64,000 nucleotides of DNA from Muribaculaceae bacterium. GTDB taxonomy: Bacteria; Bacteroidota; Bacteroidia; Bacteroidales; Muribaculaceae. Within the stretch, counting starts at the first letter, position 1; the number at the start of each line of letters is the position of its first letter. Below the pieces are notes generated by a model, which worked only from the letters and a program-made list of their open reading frames with translations, searched no databases and had not been told where the DNA came from. The position numbers and the translations under genes were made by a program. The stretch spans positions 1 to 64,000 of the forward strand of contig RYWL01000001.1 in NCBI GenBank assembly GCA_003979155.1, in the 5' to 3' direction. Positions 54,550 to 61,656 of the stretch are shown here, piece by piece.

Positions 54550-55502
54550 GACTGTCTCGCGCCCTGCTTATCTTCATCCTGCCGGCTCTCGCTCTGGGAG
54601 CCGGGGGATGCTTCACGGGCGTCGAGAGCACTCCTCGCATCCGACAGGCCGACGTTCAGCGCCAGCAGGCCGCCGAAGTGACCTCCGAGCAGCTTTTTCT
54701 GTCCGACATCAAGCCCGTGGCTCCCTCGCAATGGCAGCCGGGCCGCAAATGGCTTGTTGCCAACAACCGCATTGCGCTTATCTTCACTCCTGCCTCTGAA
54801 AACACCGACAAGCTTAAAGGACATCAAATTTTCTTTGAGAGTGTGAAAGGTGCCACAAGCCTCACAGGAGACGACGCCGGCGAAATCACATTCCGCACCG
54901 ACGACGGCCGCCGCCTCTATTATCGCGTTCCGGGTCTCACTCAGGAGCGCATCGACACTCTCGAGACTCTCGACATTCCATTTGCAGTCGACCTCGACAT
55001 GGTCTGCCGCATCAACGATGCCATGACCGGAAAACGGCTCTACGTGCGCACGCCCTCATGGTACGACCCGGCTTCGCGCTCTGCCGTCAACGGACTGAGG
55101 CACATAGAAGTGCGCGTAGACAGCGTTGTGCCGGGCGACGAGAATTTTCTTGCCGCCGTATGCTTCTCAGTGGTCGACAGCAAACTCGCCGCAGCGGCAG
55201 GCATGGCCGGCAAAGAATTTATGCTGTATATGGGCCGCAACGGCTCTCGTGCCTTCGACAACCTCTTCGCCTTCGACAATCCACGCAAACGTCATCCCGA
55301 AATTCAGGACGATGTATGGGAGTACATCATTCGCTCGCGCATTAAGAAAAACATGACGAGAGTGGAGTGCCGTCTCGCGCTGGGCTCCCCGCCGTCGGTG
55401 GAACGTGTTCCCACTCACGGCGGCATGGTAGAGCGCTGGAGCTACACCGACGGCGTATATCTCATTTTTGAAGACGGCTACCTTACACGGTTCAGACAAT
55501 GA
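54546..55502 (+). CDS. Lipoprotein with BamE/SmpA-like C-terminal domain
   Basis: A 318-residue protein with a lipoprotein signal ending LGAGGC. The middle (about 50-240) is a beta-rich domain of no recognised family. The last 60 residues (MTRVECRLALGSPPSVERV ... ERWSYTDGVYLIFEDGYLTRF) read like the BamE/SmpA fold: a helix with L-x-L-G-x-P, then W-x-Y, then a strand pair with F-x-D-G-x-L. That link is by pattern only. Starts and stops overlap its neighbours by ATGA on both sides (prolyl oligopeptidase and the beta-lactamase-fold protein), so it is translationally coupled. A role in outer-membrane assembly is speculation. Confidence 0.75.
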   Translation: MRLSRALLIFILPALALGAGGCFTGVESTPRIRQADVQRQQAAEVTSEQLFLSDIKPVAPSQWQPGRKWLVANNRIALIFTPASENTDKLKGHQIFFESVKGATSLTGDDAGEITFRTDDGRRLYYRVPGLTQERIDTLETLDIPFAVDLDMVCRINDAMTGKRLYVRTPSWYDPASRSAVNGLRHIEVRVDSVVPGDENFLAAVCFSVVDSKLAAAAGMAGKEFMLYMGRNGSRAFDNLFAFDNPRKRHPEIQDDVWEYIIRSRIKKNMTRVECRLALGSPPSVERVPTHGGMVERWSYTDGVYLIFEDGYLTRFRQ

Positions 55503-56302
55503 TACTTACCTTTCTCGGCACAGGAACATCGACCGGCGTACCGCAATTGCGATGCAAGTGCAAAGTGTGTACCTCGGCCGACCCTCGCGACAACAGGCTC
55601 CGCTGCTCGGCCATGCTGCAGAGCGATGAGCAGGCTCCGGCTGTTCTGCTCGACTGTGGCCCAGACTTCAGAGAACAGATGCTCCGCGAAGGCTCTCCCG
55701 ACCTCGCGGCCGTATTGCTCACTCACAGCCACTACGACCACGTTGGCGGCATCGACGATCTGCGCCCGTATACACACACTTTTCCCGGCCGGCACTTTCC
55801 GGTGTATTGCCGGGCCGATGTAGCGCAGGATTTACGCGACCGCGTGCCATATTGTTTTCGCGAAAATCCATATCCGGGCGTGCCGCAGTTCGACCTGCGG
55901 ATAATCAAGCCTGGTGATGAATTCGTTCTCGAAACGGGCGCCGGCAACACACAGCTGCATGTCGAGGCGCTCGAAATAATTCACGGCCGACTTCCGATAC
56001 TCGGCTACCGCATAGGCCCGGTGGCTTATATCACCGACGCATCGCAGATACCCGACGACACCCTGCAGCGGCTCAAGGGTATCGACACTCTTGTTATAAA
56101 CGCCCTCCGTCACGAAGAGCACCCCTCTCATCAGAACTTAAGCCACGCCCTCGGCGTTATTAATTTGACAAAGCCTCGTAAGGCATACCTAATCCACATG
56201 AGCCACGAGATAGGGCTCCACGAAGTAACAGTCATTCAACTTCCGAAAAATGTGACACTTGCCTACGATGGTCTGAAAGTCAGAATTAATAACTACGACT
56301 GA
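55499..56302 (+). CDS. Metallo-beta-lactamase-fold hydrolase (PhnP-like)
   Basis: A 267-residue cytoplasmic protein. LGTGTSTGVPQLRCKCKVCTSADP at the N-terminus has the Cys-rich loop seen in PhnP, which binds an extra zinc. The metal motif is LLTHSHYDHVGGIDDLRP near 78, followed by a His in EIIHGRL, the metal-bridging Asp in AYITDAS and the His in IHMSHEIG. Relatives act as cyclic phosphodiesterases or RNase Z-like enzymes; the Bacteroidetes members are mostly uncharacterised. It overlaps the upstream gene by ATGA and is followed 1 nt later by a second protein of the same fold. Confidence 0.88.
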   Translation: MILTFLGTGTSTGVPQLRCKCKVCTSADPRDNRLRCSAMLQSDEQAPAVLLDCGPDFREQMLREGSPDLAAVLLTHSHYDHVGGIDDLRPYTHTFPGRHFPVYCRADVAQDLRDRVPYCFRENPYPGVPQFDLRIIKPGDEFVLETGAGNTQLHVEALEIIHGRLPILGYRIGPVAYITDASQIPDDTLQRLKGIDTLVINALRHEEHPSHQNLSHALGVINLTKPRKAYLIHMSHEIGLHEVTVIQLPKNVTLAYDGLKVRINNYD

Positions 56303-56303
56303 T

Positions 56304-57035
56304 ATGGCAACTAAAATCACTCACCTGGGCAACTCGGGTTTCATGGTAGAAACTCCTGATGTTTTTCTTATTTTCGACTATTATATCGACCCGGCTCACA
56401 GCGTAAAGAAAGCTCTTGAGCATCATCCCGACAAACCGGTCGTTTTCTTCGTTTCACATATTCACGAAGACCATTACAATAAAGATATCTTCAATCTCGC
56501 ACAATCGCACAAACGTCTCTATGTACTCCCCGATGAACTCCCGGGCCGCGACGTGCGCGACGATATTCCTGCCGACTGGATGCGTCCGGGCGATGATATT
56601 TCTGTAGGCAGCATCAACGTAAGGGCTTTCGACTCCACCGACAGAGGTGTCAGCTATCTCGTAACAATGCCCGACGGATACAGAATTTTCCATGCCGGCG
56701 ACCTCAACAACTGGCACTGGAAAGAAGAAAGCACCGACAGCGAAGTGCACAAAGCAGCAGAGGCATTCACCGTAATCGTGAACAATATTGCCGAAGTGGC
56801 ACCTAAAATCGATGTGGTTTTCTTCCCCGTCGACGTAAGACTCGGCTCGTGCTGCGCCGAGGGAGCCGAACAATTCCTCAAGGCTATCAACGTGGGCAAT
56901 TTCTTCCCCATGCACTTCAACGGCGATTACGACATGGCTTGCGACTTCGAGGATTACAAAATTCCTGAAGATATACGCAAGCGAACTGTGATGTACTGTC
57001 TGCACAAGCCCGGTCAGACCGCAGAAATCAACTGA
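56304..57035 (+). CDS. Metallo-beta-lactamase-fold hydrolase
   Basis: A 243-residue cytoplasmic protein, unlike its neighbour except for the fold. KITHLGNSGFMVETPDVFLIFDYY is the first strand pair, FVSHIHEDHYNKDIF near 53 the metal motif with H-x-H-x-D-H, YRIFHAGDLNNWHW near 128 the bridging Asp region, and FFPMHFNGDY near 212 the last His. This resembles the UlaG-like / DUF-type beta-lactamase fold group of Bacteroidetes. The substrate is unknown. It is the last gene of the coupled series; an imperfect hairpin at 57059-57090 follows. Confidence 0.88.
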   Translation: MATKITHLGNSGFMVETPDVFLIFDYYIDPAHSVKKALEHHPDKPVVFFVSHIHEDHYNKDIFNLAQSHKRLYVLPDELPGRDVRDDIPADWMRPGDDISVGSINVRAFDSTDRGVSYLVTMPDGYRIFHAGDLNNWHWKEESTDSEVHKAAEAFTVIVNNIAEVAPKIDVVFFPVDVRLGSCCAEGAEQFLKAINVGNFFPMHFNGDYDMACDFEDYKIPEDIRKRTVMYCLHKPGQTAEIN

Positions 57036-57058
57036 CATACTCCTTAAGATTAGGAACC

Positions 57059-57090
57059 AAGACAACAGCCAATAATATGGCTGCCGTCTT
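57059..57090 (+). terminator. Imperfect hairpin, possible terminator
   Basis: AAGAC and AGCCA-type arms pair over 13 positions with two mismatches (57059-57071 with 57078-57090), loop 6 nt. The following DNA is only modestly T-rich. It may end the protease-MscS unit. Confidence 0.4.
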
Positions 57091-57138
57091 CGTTGTTATA
57101 TACTTTCCCCTGCCACATTCCTCAACTGCTGCTTATTT

Positions 57139-58113
57139 ATGAGAACTTTTTCAAACAACTATATACCGCGGAGCGAAGTAATCACCCTGCCGGGCGAACT
57201 CCACTTCGAACCCGTCGCCCTCTCCGACGCACCGGCGCTGACCAGGATACTTAACAACACATGCTCGCGTTCGTGCGACTATACCGCCGGAGGCATACTT
57301 CTATGGGTGCAATACTTTGGCTATGAACAGTGTATTGTCGACGACACCCTCTTCATCAAAGGCCTGAGCGAGGACATCTCGCGCCGACCGTCGTTTGCAA
57401 TGCCCACGGGCAACATTCCGCTCGCAGAGAGCGTAGACATGATAAAGCACTACTGCTACATGCATCGCCTCGACCCGCTTTTCACCGCCGTGCCCGAAGA
57501 CAGGCTCGACGAACTCCTCGCGCTCGGACCCGCCGAGACAACGGAGCTCACCGACTGGGCCGACTACATTTATCTTGCATCAGACCTCGCCGGGCTCTGC
57601 GGCAAGAAGTATAGCAAAAAACGCAACCATGTGCACCGCTTCGAAGCCGACAACCCCGGATGCAGGCTCGTGCCGCTCGACAGCGAATCACTGCCCGAAA
57701 CAATCGAGTTCTTCGAAAATCTCGGCATAGAAAGCGATAAAGCCGACCCGGTAATGGCCGAATTCGAACGCGAACAAGTGCTCGATGTGCTACGTAACTT
57801 CGACGACTACCCCTTTGAAGGCGCCGCCCTTCGCGACGGCCAGAACCGCATTGTGGCGTTCACTGCCGGAGAAGTCTGTGGCGACACCCTTGTGCTTCAT
57901 ATCGAAAAAATGAAGCACAGCGTTTCGGGCGCGGGTGAAACTATAAACAACTATTTCGCACGGTATATGCTCTCACGCCACCCCGGCATAACATATATCA
58001 ACCGTGAGGACGACTCCGGCGACCCGGGCCTGCGCTTTGCAAAGCAGTCGTATCACCCGGCCATGATGCTGCGCAAATACAATGTGCTCCTTAAAGAAAA
58101 TCGCCGCTCCTGA
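57139..58113 (+). CDS. DUF2156 (phosphatidylglycerol lysyltransferase-like) protein
   Basis: A 324-residue cytoplasmic protein with two tandem GNAT-like halves, the layout of DUF2156 / the C-terminal domain of phosphatidylglycerol lysyltransferases (MprF). Telltale segments are SCDYTAGGILLWVQYFGYEQ near 45, DYIYLASDLAGLCGKKYSKKRNHVHRF near 145, AFTAGEVCGDTLVLHIEKM near 240, and YINREDDSGDPGLRFAKQSYHP near 285. No membrane helices are present, unlike MprF, so aminoacylation of a lipid is doubtful; acyl or aminoacyl transfer to another acceptor is possible. It is a single gene followed by a hairpin. Confidence 0.85.
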   Translation: MRTFSNNYIPRSEVITLPGELHFEPVALSDAPALTRILNNTCSRSCDYTAGGILLWVQYFGYEQCIVDDTLFIKGLSEDISRRPSFAMPTGNIPLAESVDMIKHYCYMHRLDPLFTAVPEDRLDELLALGPAETTELTDWADYIYLASDLAGLCGKKYSKKRNHVHRFEADNPGCRLVPLDSESLPETIEFFENLGIESDKADPVMAEFEREQVLDVLRNFDDYPFEGAALRDGQNRIVAFTAGEVCGDTLVLHIEKMKHSVSGAGETINNYFARYMLSRHPGITYINREDDSGDPGLRFAKQSYHPAMMLRKYNVLLKENRRS

Positions 58114-58130
58114 CAGAAGCGACGATTTTC
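58096..58130 (+). terminator. Terminator hairpin after the DUF2156 gene
   Basis: A 13-bp stem with one mismatch (58096-58108 with 58118-58130) and a 9-nt loop; the right arm ends in TTTTC. It overlaps the gene's stop codon and lies before the convergent OmpH-like gene. Confidence 0.55.
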
Positions 58131-58179
58131 GGCAATATTTATATCTTAATAATTTTTACGGTAAAACCTCTGATGAGGC

Positions 58180-58791
58180 TTATTTCTTTTCGCCCTGTAC
58201 ACGGCTGTTGAGAATAGCGATAATCTCACCGGTGACATCAAGAGCAGGATTGAAATATACACCGGCTTCGCGGAGCAGAATTGCATCATAGCCGCGAGTG
58301 GCGTTGTAGGCGCGCACGGCGCTTGTGATAGAGTCGGAAAGACGTGCGCGAATCTGAAGCTCGCTGTTTGTCAGACGCTGCTGCTGCGTGTTGAGGTAAC
58401 GGTCGGCTTCCTCGCCCTTTTTCTGGAAATTCTGCACATCGGCTTCCATAGAGGCCTGCGAGAGATATACGTTGTTCTGCTGTTTCTGGCTGATAGAGTT
58501 GGCCAGCGACTGGAGCTCGCGCTGCTTCGATTCGTGCCACTGCTGCACTTTGTTCACTTCGCGCTGCTGCTCGGCAAAGAGCTGTTGAGCGAGAGTGTAG
58601 GCGCTGATTACAGAATCGGCATCAATGTAGCGGATATTCGATTTAGGTGCAGCTTCCCCGGCGTTGCCCGCTTCGGAAGTTTCAACCGCAGCCGGAGTGG
58701 TTGTCTCGGCTGCCTTTTCAGAGCAGGAAGATGCCGACAGAACCAGTGCTGCGGCAATGAGAGTTTTTACTGTTAATGACAGTCTTTTCAT
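58180..58791 (-). CDS. OmpH/Skp-like lipoprotein
   Basis: A 203-residue protein with a lipoprotein signal (lipobox SASSC). A low-complexity linker of Ala, Thr and Glu (about 25-50) leads to the OmpH/Skp domain: IRYIDADSVISAYTLAQQLF, a long coiled coil of about 85 residues rich in Gln (EQQREVNKVQQWHESKQREL, ISQKQQNNVYLSQASME), and the closing beta segment GYDAILLREAGVYFNPALDVT. Skp trimers hold unfolded outer-membrane proteins in the periplasm; a lipid-anchored form is seen in Bacteroidetes. It starts 26 nt after the 57-residue membrane protein gene, with which it may be co-transcribed. Confidence 0.9.
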   Translation of the reverse strand: MKRLSLTVKTLIAAALVLSASSCSEKAAETTTPAAVETSEAGNAGEAAPKSNIRYIDADSVISAYTLAQQLFAEQQREVNKVQQWHESKQRELQSLANSISQKQQNNVYLSQASMEADVQNFQKKGEEADRYLNTQQQRLTNSELQIRARLSDSITSAVRAYNATRGYDAILLREAGVYFNPALDVTGEIIAILNSRVQGEKK

Positions 58792-58817
58792 TATCGAGTT
58801 ATATAAAAATTATAGCA

Positions 58818-58991
58818 TCAATGGTCGCCGACAGCCTTGTCGTGAAGCCCCGTGGCACATCCTATGCCCTTTCTGCGGAGCGACGCGGTGTGACCGCTCG
58901 GAAAACGCGCTCCTTTGACGAAGAGCACTTTAATGCCAAGAAGCACAACGCAGATGAGAAGCAGAATCATTGTCAGAACTACTGTTTTCAT
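58818..58991 (-). CDS. Conserved-looking 57-residue membrane protein
   Basis: From the ATG at 58991 it is one N-terminal membrane helix (MKTVVLTMILLLICVVLLGIK) and a basic cytosolic or periplasmic tail with FVKGARFPSGHTASLRRKG and IGCATGLHDKA. The tail pattern F-x-K-G-x-x-F-P-x-x-H plus a late Cys resembles small uncharacterised Bacteroidetes proteins known to me, from memory only. The longer frame (from 59027) starts upstream of the -7 element at 59015-59022 and is rejected. It stops 26 nt before the OmpH-like gene. Function unknown. Confidence 0.65.
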   Translation of the reverse strand: MKTVVLTMILLLICVVLLGIKVLFVKGARFPSGHTASLRRKGIGCATGLHDKAVGDH

Positions 58992-59014
58992 TGCTGTTTT
59001 TGTCAACGACGTTG

Positions 59015-59022
59015 CAAATATA
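59015..59022 (-). promoter_or_regulatory. Promoter -7 element of the small membrane protein gene
   Basis: The minus strand reads TATATTTG, 23 nt before the ATG at 58991; fits TAnnTTTG and decides the start. Confidence 0.55.
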
Positions 59023-59159
59023 AGCAAAATAATCCCTCATTTTTTGACGTACCGATTTTATTTCGTAATTTAGAGGGCCAAAAGATTGTTTTTTAACATT
59101 CTTTTTAACGGCTAAAACTTTATTAGACTTTAAGACATTCTTTTTTCACATACACGACA

Positions 59160-60620
59160 ATGACCATAAAAGACCTGAAACCGGCTTTGGTTTTTTCTAT
59201 CTTCGACGAAATAAACCAAGTGCCCCGCCCCTCCAAAAAAGAGGAAAAAATACGCAAATACCTTCTCGATTTCGCCGCTAAAAACGGTATTGAAGTAAAA
59301 ACCGACGCTATCGGCAATGTGGCTATGTTCAAGCCAGCCACTCCCGGCAAAGAGAACGCTCCCACAGTTGTGCTCCAGTCGCACATGGACATGGTTTGCG
59401 AAAGCAACGACAAAAACTTTGACTTCGAAAACAACCCCATCCGCACTATCGTAGAAGGCGAATGGCTTCGCGCCGACGGCACCACACTCGGTGCCGACAA
59501 CGGTATCGGCATGGCTGCTTCGCTCGCCGTAATGGTCGATAAAGACCTCGTTCACGGACCCGTGGAAGCTCTCTTCACCGTCGACGAAGAAACAGGCCTC
59601 ACCGGCGCCAACAACCTCGGCGACGGCATGATTGCCGGCAACATTCTGCTCAACCTCGACTCGGAAGACGACGCTGAGATATTCGTAGGCTGCGCAGGTG
59701 GTGTCGACACAACCTGCACATTCACATACAAGCGCTCATTCGCGCCCACCGACTTCCATTACTTCAAATTCGACGTTTCCGGCGGCCTCGGCGGACACTC
59801 TGGCGGCGATATTCACCTCGGCCGTGCAAACGCCAACAAACTCGTCGTTCGCTTCCTCTACGCTCTCAGCCAGAATCACGAAGTATCGCTCTGCGAAATC
59901 GACGGCGGCAACCTACGCAACGCCATTCCCCGTGCGGCTCATGCAGTATTCGGCGTAGACGTAAAGAACAAAGAGCAGGTAGTGACTGAGTTCAACAAAT
60001 ATGTAGCTGAAATCGAAAACGAATACGCCGGACTCGAGACAACTCTCAAACTCGACCTACAGACCACCGAGCGTCCCGAATACGCTGTCGACTCCGACAC
60101 CACCACTCGCCTCATCGAATCGCTCTACTGCGCCCCTCACGGAGTTATATCTATGAGCCGCGACATCGAAGGGCTCGTAGAAACTTCGACCAACCTCGCA
60201 TCGGTGAAAATGAAAGGAGAGAACCAGATTCTCGTCACCACATCGCAGCGCTCGTCGGTAGAGTCGCGCAAATGGGACATCGCACATCAGGTCGAAGCCC
60301 TCTTTAAACTCGCCGGCGCCGAAGTAACACACGGCGACGGATATCCCGGCTGGGCACCCAACATGAACTCTACTATCATGCACATCGCAAGCGACGCTTA
60401 TGAGGAACTCTACGGCATCAAGCCTGCCGTTATGGCCATTCACGCCGGCCTCGAGTGCGGTCTCTTCCTGCAGAAATATCCTCACCTCGACATGGTATCG
60501 TTCGGCCCGACACTCAAAGATGTGCACTCGCCCAGCGAACGCATGCACATTCCTGCAGTAGAGCGCTTCTGGGGTCAGCTTACCCGCATCCTTGAGAAAG
60601 TAGCCGACCTGAAAAACTAA
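59160..60620 (+). CDS. pepD: Aminoacyl-histidine dipeptidase (M20)
   Basis: A 486-residue cytoplasmic zinc peptidase. The N-terminus (LKPALVFSIFDEINQVPRPSKKEEKI) is typical of PepD. Metal and catalytic motifs are VVLQSHMDMVCES near 74, TTLGADNGIGMAASLAVM near 110, VDEETGLTGA near 143, NLDSEDD near 165 and the last His in the C-terminal GPTLKDVHSPSERMHI. The lid domain has SGGLGGHSGGDIHLGRANA. It cleaves Xaa-His and other dipeptides such as carnosine analogues. It begins a unit with an N-acetylmuramidase gene 11 nt downstream. Confidence 0.95.
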   Translation: MTIKDLKPALVFSIFDEINQVPRPSKKEEKIRKYLLDFAAKNGIEVKTDAIGNVAMFKPATPGKENAPTVVLQSHMDMVCESNDKNFDFENNPIRTIVEGEWLRADGTTLGADNGIGMAASLAVMVDKDLVHGPVEALFTVDEETGLTGANNLGDGMIAGNILLNLDSEDDAEIFVGCAGGVDTTCTFTYKRSFAPTDFHYFKFDVSGGLGGHSGGDIHLGRANANKLVVRFLYALSQNHEVSLCEIDGGNLRNAIPRAAHAVFGVDVKNKEQVVTEFNKYVAEIENEYAGLETTLKLDLQTTERPEYAVDSDTTTRLIESLYCAPHGVISMSRDIEGLVETSTNLASVKMKGENQILVTTSQRSSVESRKWDIAHQVEALFKLAGAEVTHGDGYPGWAPNMNSTIMHIASDAYEELYGIKPAVMAIHAGLECGLFLQKYPHLDMVSFGPTLKDVHSPSERMHIPAVERFWGQLTRILEKVADLKN

Positions 60621-60631
60621 AACGCCCCCTT

Positions 60632-61456
60632 GTGAGACGTCTGCCGATATATATACTCGCTTCTACCGTTTTTTTTACGGCAGCGTGCGCAGTACACACC
60701 TCGAAGAAGCACAAAATATCGGCTATTGACGGCGACACAATATTCATATTCGAACGTACGCCGGGAGGAAAAGATTCTCTCGGACGTACGTTCATTATCA
60801 TTGAGAACGACACCCTCCACACTTCTTTCATTCCCGACCCCTTCGCGCACTCGGGTCCTCTACGCGAGGAAGATTTCGAGGAAATAGCACGCGAAATTGA
60901 CGTTGAGACAGCAGCTATCAAGGCTATTGTCGAAATAGAGACCGGCAAAACACACCGCGGCTTCCATACCGACGGCAAACCCATTATCAACTTCGACCTC
61001 ACGCTCTTTCGCCGCGCAGCCGCTCGACGCGGCATCAATCTCAGCAAATACAAAGACAGCCCGGCATTCAAGCCTGTCGACATTCGCAAATACGGCAGCC
61101 AGCAGGCAGCTCAGCATGCGCGACTCGATGCCGCAATGGCAATCGATAGTATCGCTGCCATAGAGAGCACATTCTGGGGCTTGTTTCAGATCGGAGGCTT
61201 CAACTGGAAACTCGCCGGCGCTCCAAACCGCGAGGCATTTGTCGAAAAAATGTCGAAGTCGGAGTACGAGCAACTCCGCATGTTTGCCGATTTTATGAAC
61301 AATACAGGCCTGCTCAAGCACCTCCGCTCAAAAAACTGGGCTGCATTCGCCCGACTGTACAACGGACCGGCATACGCATCCCGTGGCTATCACACTCGCA
61401 TGGCCACAGCCTACAAAAAATACAAAAAGCAGCAGACAGCACAGCAGCAGAAGTAA
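60632..61456 (+). CDS. N-acetylmuramidase-domain (DUF3380) lipoprotein
   Basis: A 274-residue protein starting at GTG, 11 nt after pepD. It has a lipoprotein signal (lipobox TAAC). The N-terminal part (about 25-80) is a small beta domain. The rest (about 85-265) matches the N-acetylmuramidase family: IDVETAAIKAIVEIETGKTHRGF with the likely catalytic Glu near 105, FWGLFQIGGFNWKLAG near 178 and ARLYNGPAYASRGYHTRMATAY near 240. It would cut the MurNAc-GlcNAc bond of peptidoglycan from the outer-membrane side. Members are also used by phages and type VI effectors; here the pepD neighbour and lipid anchor suggest wall turnover. Confidence 0.88.
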   Translation: MRRLPIYILASTVFFTAACAVHTSKKHKISAIDGDTIFIFERTPGGKDSLGRTFIIIENDTLHTSFIPDPFAHSGPLREEDFEEIAREIDVETAAIKAIVEIETGKTHRGFHTDGKPIINFDLTLFRRAAARRGINLSKYKDSPAFKPVDIRKYGSQQAAQHARLDAAMAIDSIAAIESTFWGLFQIGGFNWKLAGAPNREAFVEKMSKSEYEQLRMFADFMNNTGLLKHLRSKNWAAFARLYNGPAYASRGYHTRMATAYKKYKKQQTAQQQK

Positions 61457-61606
61457 GACAGTGCCAAGCACAGGCACCTCAGCACCTGTGTAAAAGCGGA
61501 TAGAAATCGGCATTGAAAAATCGAAAATTATTTCAAGATTTTGTGAGCGCAAGAATCGTCTCAAAATAAATGGTTCGCGCCAGACCGATATTTGAAAAAT
61601 AATGCG

Positions 61607-61614
61607 TAACTTTG
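61607..61614 (+). promoter_or_regulatory. Promoter -7 element of the M3 peptidase gene
   Basis: TAACTTTG matches TAnnTTTG, 43 nt before the ATG at 61657. Confidence 0.6.
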
Positions 61615-61656
61615 TGATTGCTAATTACGCACAAAAACAAGCTACGCAAAATCAAT

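Noticed and set aside
61468..61495. CACAGG/CCTGTG repeat after the N-acetylmuramidase gene as a terminator
   Set aside because: Only 6 bp with a 10-nt loop and no T-run; too weak to call.
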